In this document: in pieces, positions 62,323 to 64,000 of the stretch
Position numbering within the stretch: the stretch's first letter is position 1
Layout: each line of letters opens with the position of its first letter
DNA from: Lachnospiraceae bacterium
GTDB taxonomy: Bacteria; Bacillota; Clostridia; Lachnospirales; Lachnospiraceae
NCBI GenBank assembly: GCA_017517305.1
Contig: JAFWZV010000010.1
Coordinates: forward strand, 239,423-303,422
Length of the DNA stretch: 64,000 nucleotides
Direction: 5' to 3'
Translations under genes and position numbers: made by a program
The notes under the pieces: model-generated
Seen by the model: only the letters and a program-made list of their open reading frames with translations
Databases searched by the model: none
Told to the model about the DNA's origin: nothing

Positions 62323-63876
62323 ATGTTTAAGTTAGGAAGAAGAATAACTACATTAATTTTGGTTATTGTAATTACTTTTTGTTGTTTATTTAATTCTGAT
62401 ATTGTTTTGGCTGAAGAAAACACAAATTACGATGAAACATATCAAGATGATTTCAGTTTTACGGATGAGGCTGAACTGATTAATGCTGCAAATTCAGAAC
62501 ACAGTGAGGTGGTTTCATATTATGTTCATCAAGAAGCATATGGAGATACTATACCAGTGACAAATGGTGGTGTGGCTGGAAATTGCGGAACTAATAAAAG
62601 ATTAGAGGCGTTTTTTGTTACTAGAACCTCTAAAGATACTAGTGATATAGAAGGTACAATAAGATATTCAGCTCACAGTCAAAATATTGGATGGACTGAC
62701 TGGGTGTCTGATGGTGCTTTAGCAGGTTCATCGGGTAAATCTTTGAGAATGGAAGCTATTAAGATTGAACTTACAGGTGAATTGTCGGAAAAATTTGATG
62801 TATATTATAAAACATACATGTCTAATTATGGATGGTTAGATTGGGCAAAAAATGGTGAGATATCTGGTACAGTTGGATTTAGTGGTGTGATTGAAGGAGT
62901 TCAAATTCTATTGGTTTTGAAGGACTCTGAGTATGCACCTTCACAAGGTAGATATGCTAGCCTTACTAAGGATAACATGAATACTATTACGTATTCAGGA
63001 CATGTTGAAAAATATGGAGACATGGCCCCAGTCACTAATGGAGCACTGTGTGGTACAACTGGTGAGTCTAAGAGAATAGAAGCCATTAAGATAAAATTAT
63101 CCCATGGAGCTAATCAGATATATGGAACATTAAACTATAATGTTCATGTAGAGAAATATGGTTGGATGGATAAAGTTACTGAGAATAAAGTTGCTGGAAC
63201 AACAGGAGAATCAAAACGGTTAGAGGCTATTTCTATATCCTTATCCGGTGACATTGCAACTTATTGTGATGTGTATTATCGAGTTCACTGTGAAAGATTT
63301 GGTTGGCTTGGATGGGCTAAGAATGGTGAGTATGCCGGATCGGCTGGCTATTCATATAGACTTGAGGCTATTCAAATTAAAATTCTTCCTAAGGGAAGCC
63401 CTGCACCTGGCAAAACAACAAATTGTTATCGTGATAATAGCAGTACTACTGTAACTATGGGCTATGATTTGCTTGAACCATATTTGGATAAAATTGTTAG
63501 TGAATGTACTAATAGCTCAATGACTAAGGAACAGAAGCTTAAAGCTGTGTATGATTATGTAAGAACTAATTATACATATAGAACATTATCTAATGATTGT
63601 CCTTCTAATTTCCGATATCATGAATATTATGCTTATCAAACAGTAACAAGTGGTGGCGGTAATTGTTATGGGTTGAATTTCTTGTTTGGTCATCTTGCTA
63701 AGAAGGTAGGTTATGATGATGTTGTATTCTATAAAGGATATGTTGGAACTAGAAGAGATCCTCATGGCTGGGTTGAAATAGGTGGTCTTATATATGATCC
63801 ACAGCTTCATTATGCTAATAGTGTTAATCTTTATGGAGTGGAAAATGGTACCCCATATATTTATCACTATAATTAA
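62323..63876 (+). CDS. Secreted ChW-repeat protein with transglutaminase-like domain
   Basis: A 517-residue secreted protein. The signal peptide is ~1-30 (TLILVIVITFCCLFNS, cleaved near VLAEE). Six ChW repeats (~65-365) form two triplets, each ending in a VYY..GWL.WAKNGE repeat, as in the amidase at 48440. The C-terminal ~390-517 is a transglutaminase-like/cysteine-protease fold with a Cys448 (GNCYG), His481 (DPHGWVEI) and Asp492 (YDPQ) triad. It may cross-link or cleave surface proteins or peptides. The start follows SD gaggtgaag. Substrate unknown. Confidence 0.88.
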   Translation: MFKLGRRITTLILVIVITFCCLFNSDIVLAEENTNYDETYQDDFSFTDEAELINAANSEHSEVVSYYVHQEAYGDTIPVTNGGVAGNCGTNKRLEAFFVTRTSKDTSDIEGTIRYSAHSQNIGWTDWVSDGALAGSSGKSLRMEAIKIELTGELSEKFDVYYKTYMSNYGWLDWAKNGEISGTVGFSGVIEGVQILLVLKDSEYAPSQGRYASLTKDNMNTITYSGHVEKYGDMAPVTNGALCGTTGESKRIEAIKIKLSHGANQIYGTLNYNVHVEKYGWMDKVTENKVAGTTGESKRLEAISISLSGDIATYCDVYYRVHCERFGWLGWAKNGEYAGSAGYSYRLEAIQIKILPKGSPAPGKTTNCYRDNSSTTVTMGYDLLEPYLDKIVSECTNSSMTKEQKLKAVYDYVRTNYTYRTLSNDCPSNFRYHEYYAYQTVTSGGGNCYGLNFLFGHLAKKVGYDDVVFYKGYVGTRRDPHGWVEIGGLIYDPQLHYANSVNLYGVENGTPYIYHYN

Positions 63877-63896
63877 TGTAAAAACAAGGTGTAAAA

Positions 63897-64000
63897 ATGG
63901 TTTTTAGTAGTATTTCCTTTTTGTGTGGATTTTTGTTTATAGTTTTTGTGCTATATTCTATAATTCCGTCTATAAAATTTAAAAATATATTAATAATTAT
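63897..64000 (+). CDS. MBOAT O-acyltransferase (3' partial)
   Basis: An open frame begins at ATG 63897 (SD aaggtg) and runs off the window (34 codons visible). The peptide MVFSSISFLCGFLFIVFVLY followed by SIIP and KFKNILII is the typical start of AlgI/DltB-like MBOAT O-acyltransferases, which acetylate exopolysaccharide or wall polymers. It lies 20 nt after the ChW-transglutaminase stop. The identification rests on the N-terminus only. Confidence 0.7.
   Translation, partial: MVFSSISFLCGFLFIVFVLYSIIPSIKFKNILII

Overview
This window comes from a low-GC, AT-rich Firmicute. The gene content points to a pectin-using anaerobe of the Lachnospiraceae (Lachnospira / Eubacterium eligens / Butyrivibrio type): cytoplasmic pectin-oligosaccharide catabolism, pyruvate phosphate dikinase, FabK-type fatty acid synthesis, ChW cell-wall repeats, and a gpr-spoIIP-lepA-hemW-hrcA-grpE-dnaK-dnaJ-prmA gene order typical of Clostridia. 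Almost every gene is on the + strand. Only an rRNA/tRNA methyltransferase, a putative aromatic-acid exporter and one tiny membrane protein are on the - strand. The family assignment is inference from gene content; no rRNA is present. I saw no tRNA, rRNA, CRISPR array, insertion sequence or prophage.

Bases 1-9.7 kb form a pectin/oligogalacturonide utilisation locus. It holds the end of an ABC sugar permease, a YesL-like membrane protein, a sugar-phosphate-isomerase-like TIM barrel, a GH105 unsaturated uronyl hydrolase, a cytoplasmic GH28 polygalacturonase, two PfkB kinases of the KdgK type, KduI, KduD and KdgA. Together they would import oligomers, cut them inside the cell, and convert the 4-deoxy-5-keto-uronate through KDG and KDPG to pyruvate and glyceraldehyde-3-phosphate. 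A promoter whose 17-bp spacer is filled by a 16-bp perfect palindrome (LacI/cre-like) drives the second half, starting at the second kinase.

Bases 9.7-33 kb are mixed accessory and housekeeping genes: a GGDEF protein; a 963-residue TPR protein with a J-like N-terminus lacking HPD; ppdK; small membrane proteins including a TraX-family protein; a two-component system followed by an exported protein; two EAL (c-di-GMP phosphodiesterase) proteins with degenerate GGDEF domains; a methyltransferase; a LUD-domain protein; and the AzlCD amino-acid exporter. The 24.0-27.8 kb protein joins a LacI-type sensor, degenerate GGDEF, intact EAL and a C-terminal glycine-rich beta-helix-like region. It is the most unusual architecture in the window.

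Bases 33-38 kb carry prfC, an 841-residue tubulin/FtsZ-superfamily protein with a GGTGSG loop, and a viroplasmin-type RNase H. Bases 38.4-45.8 kb are a fatty acid synthesis operon (accD-accA-fabH-fabK-fabD-fabG-fabF-fabZ) that lacks acpP, accB and accC.

Bases 45.9-52.9 kb hold a HAD phosphatase, a small Cys-rich protein, shikimate kinase, an L,D-transpeptidase, a ChW-repeat amidase, and the sporulation genes gpr and spoIIP. Bases 53-62.2 kb hold lepA, hemW and the CIRCE-controlled heat-shock operon with prmA. The window ends with a second ChW-repeat protein carrying a transglutaminase-like domain, and the first 34 codons of an MBOAT-type acyltransferase.
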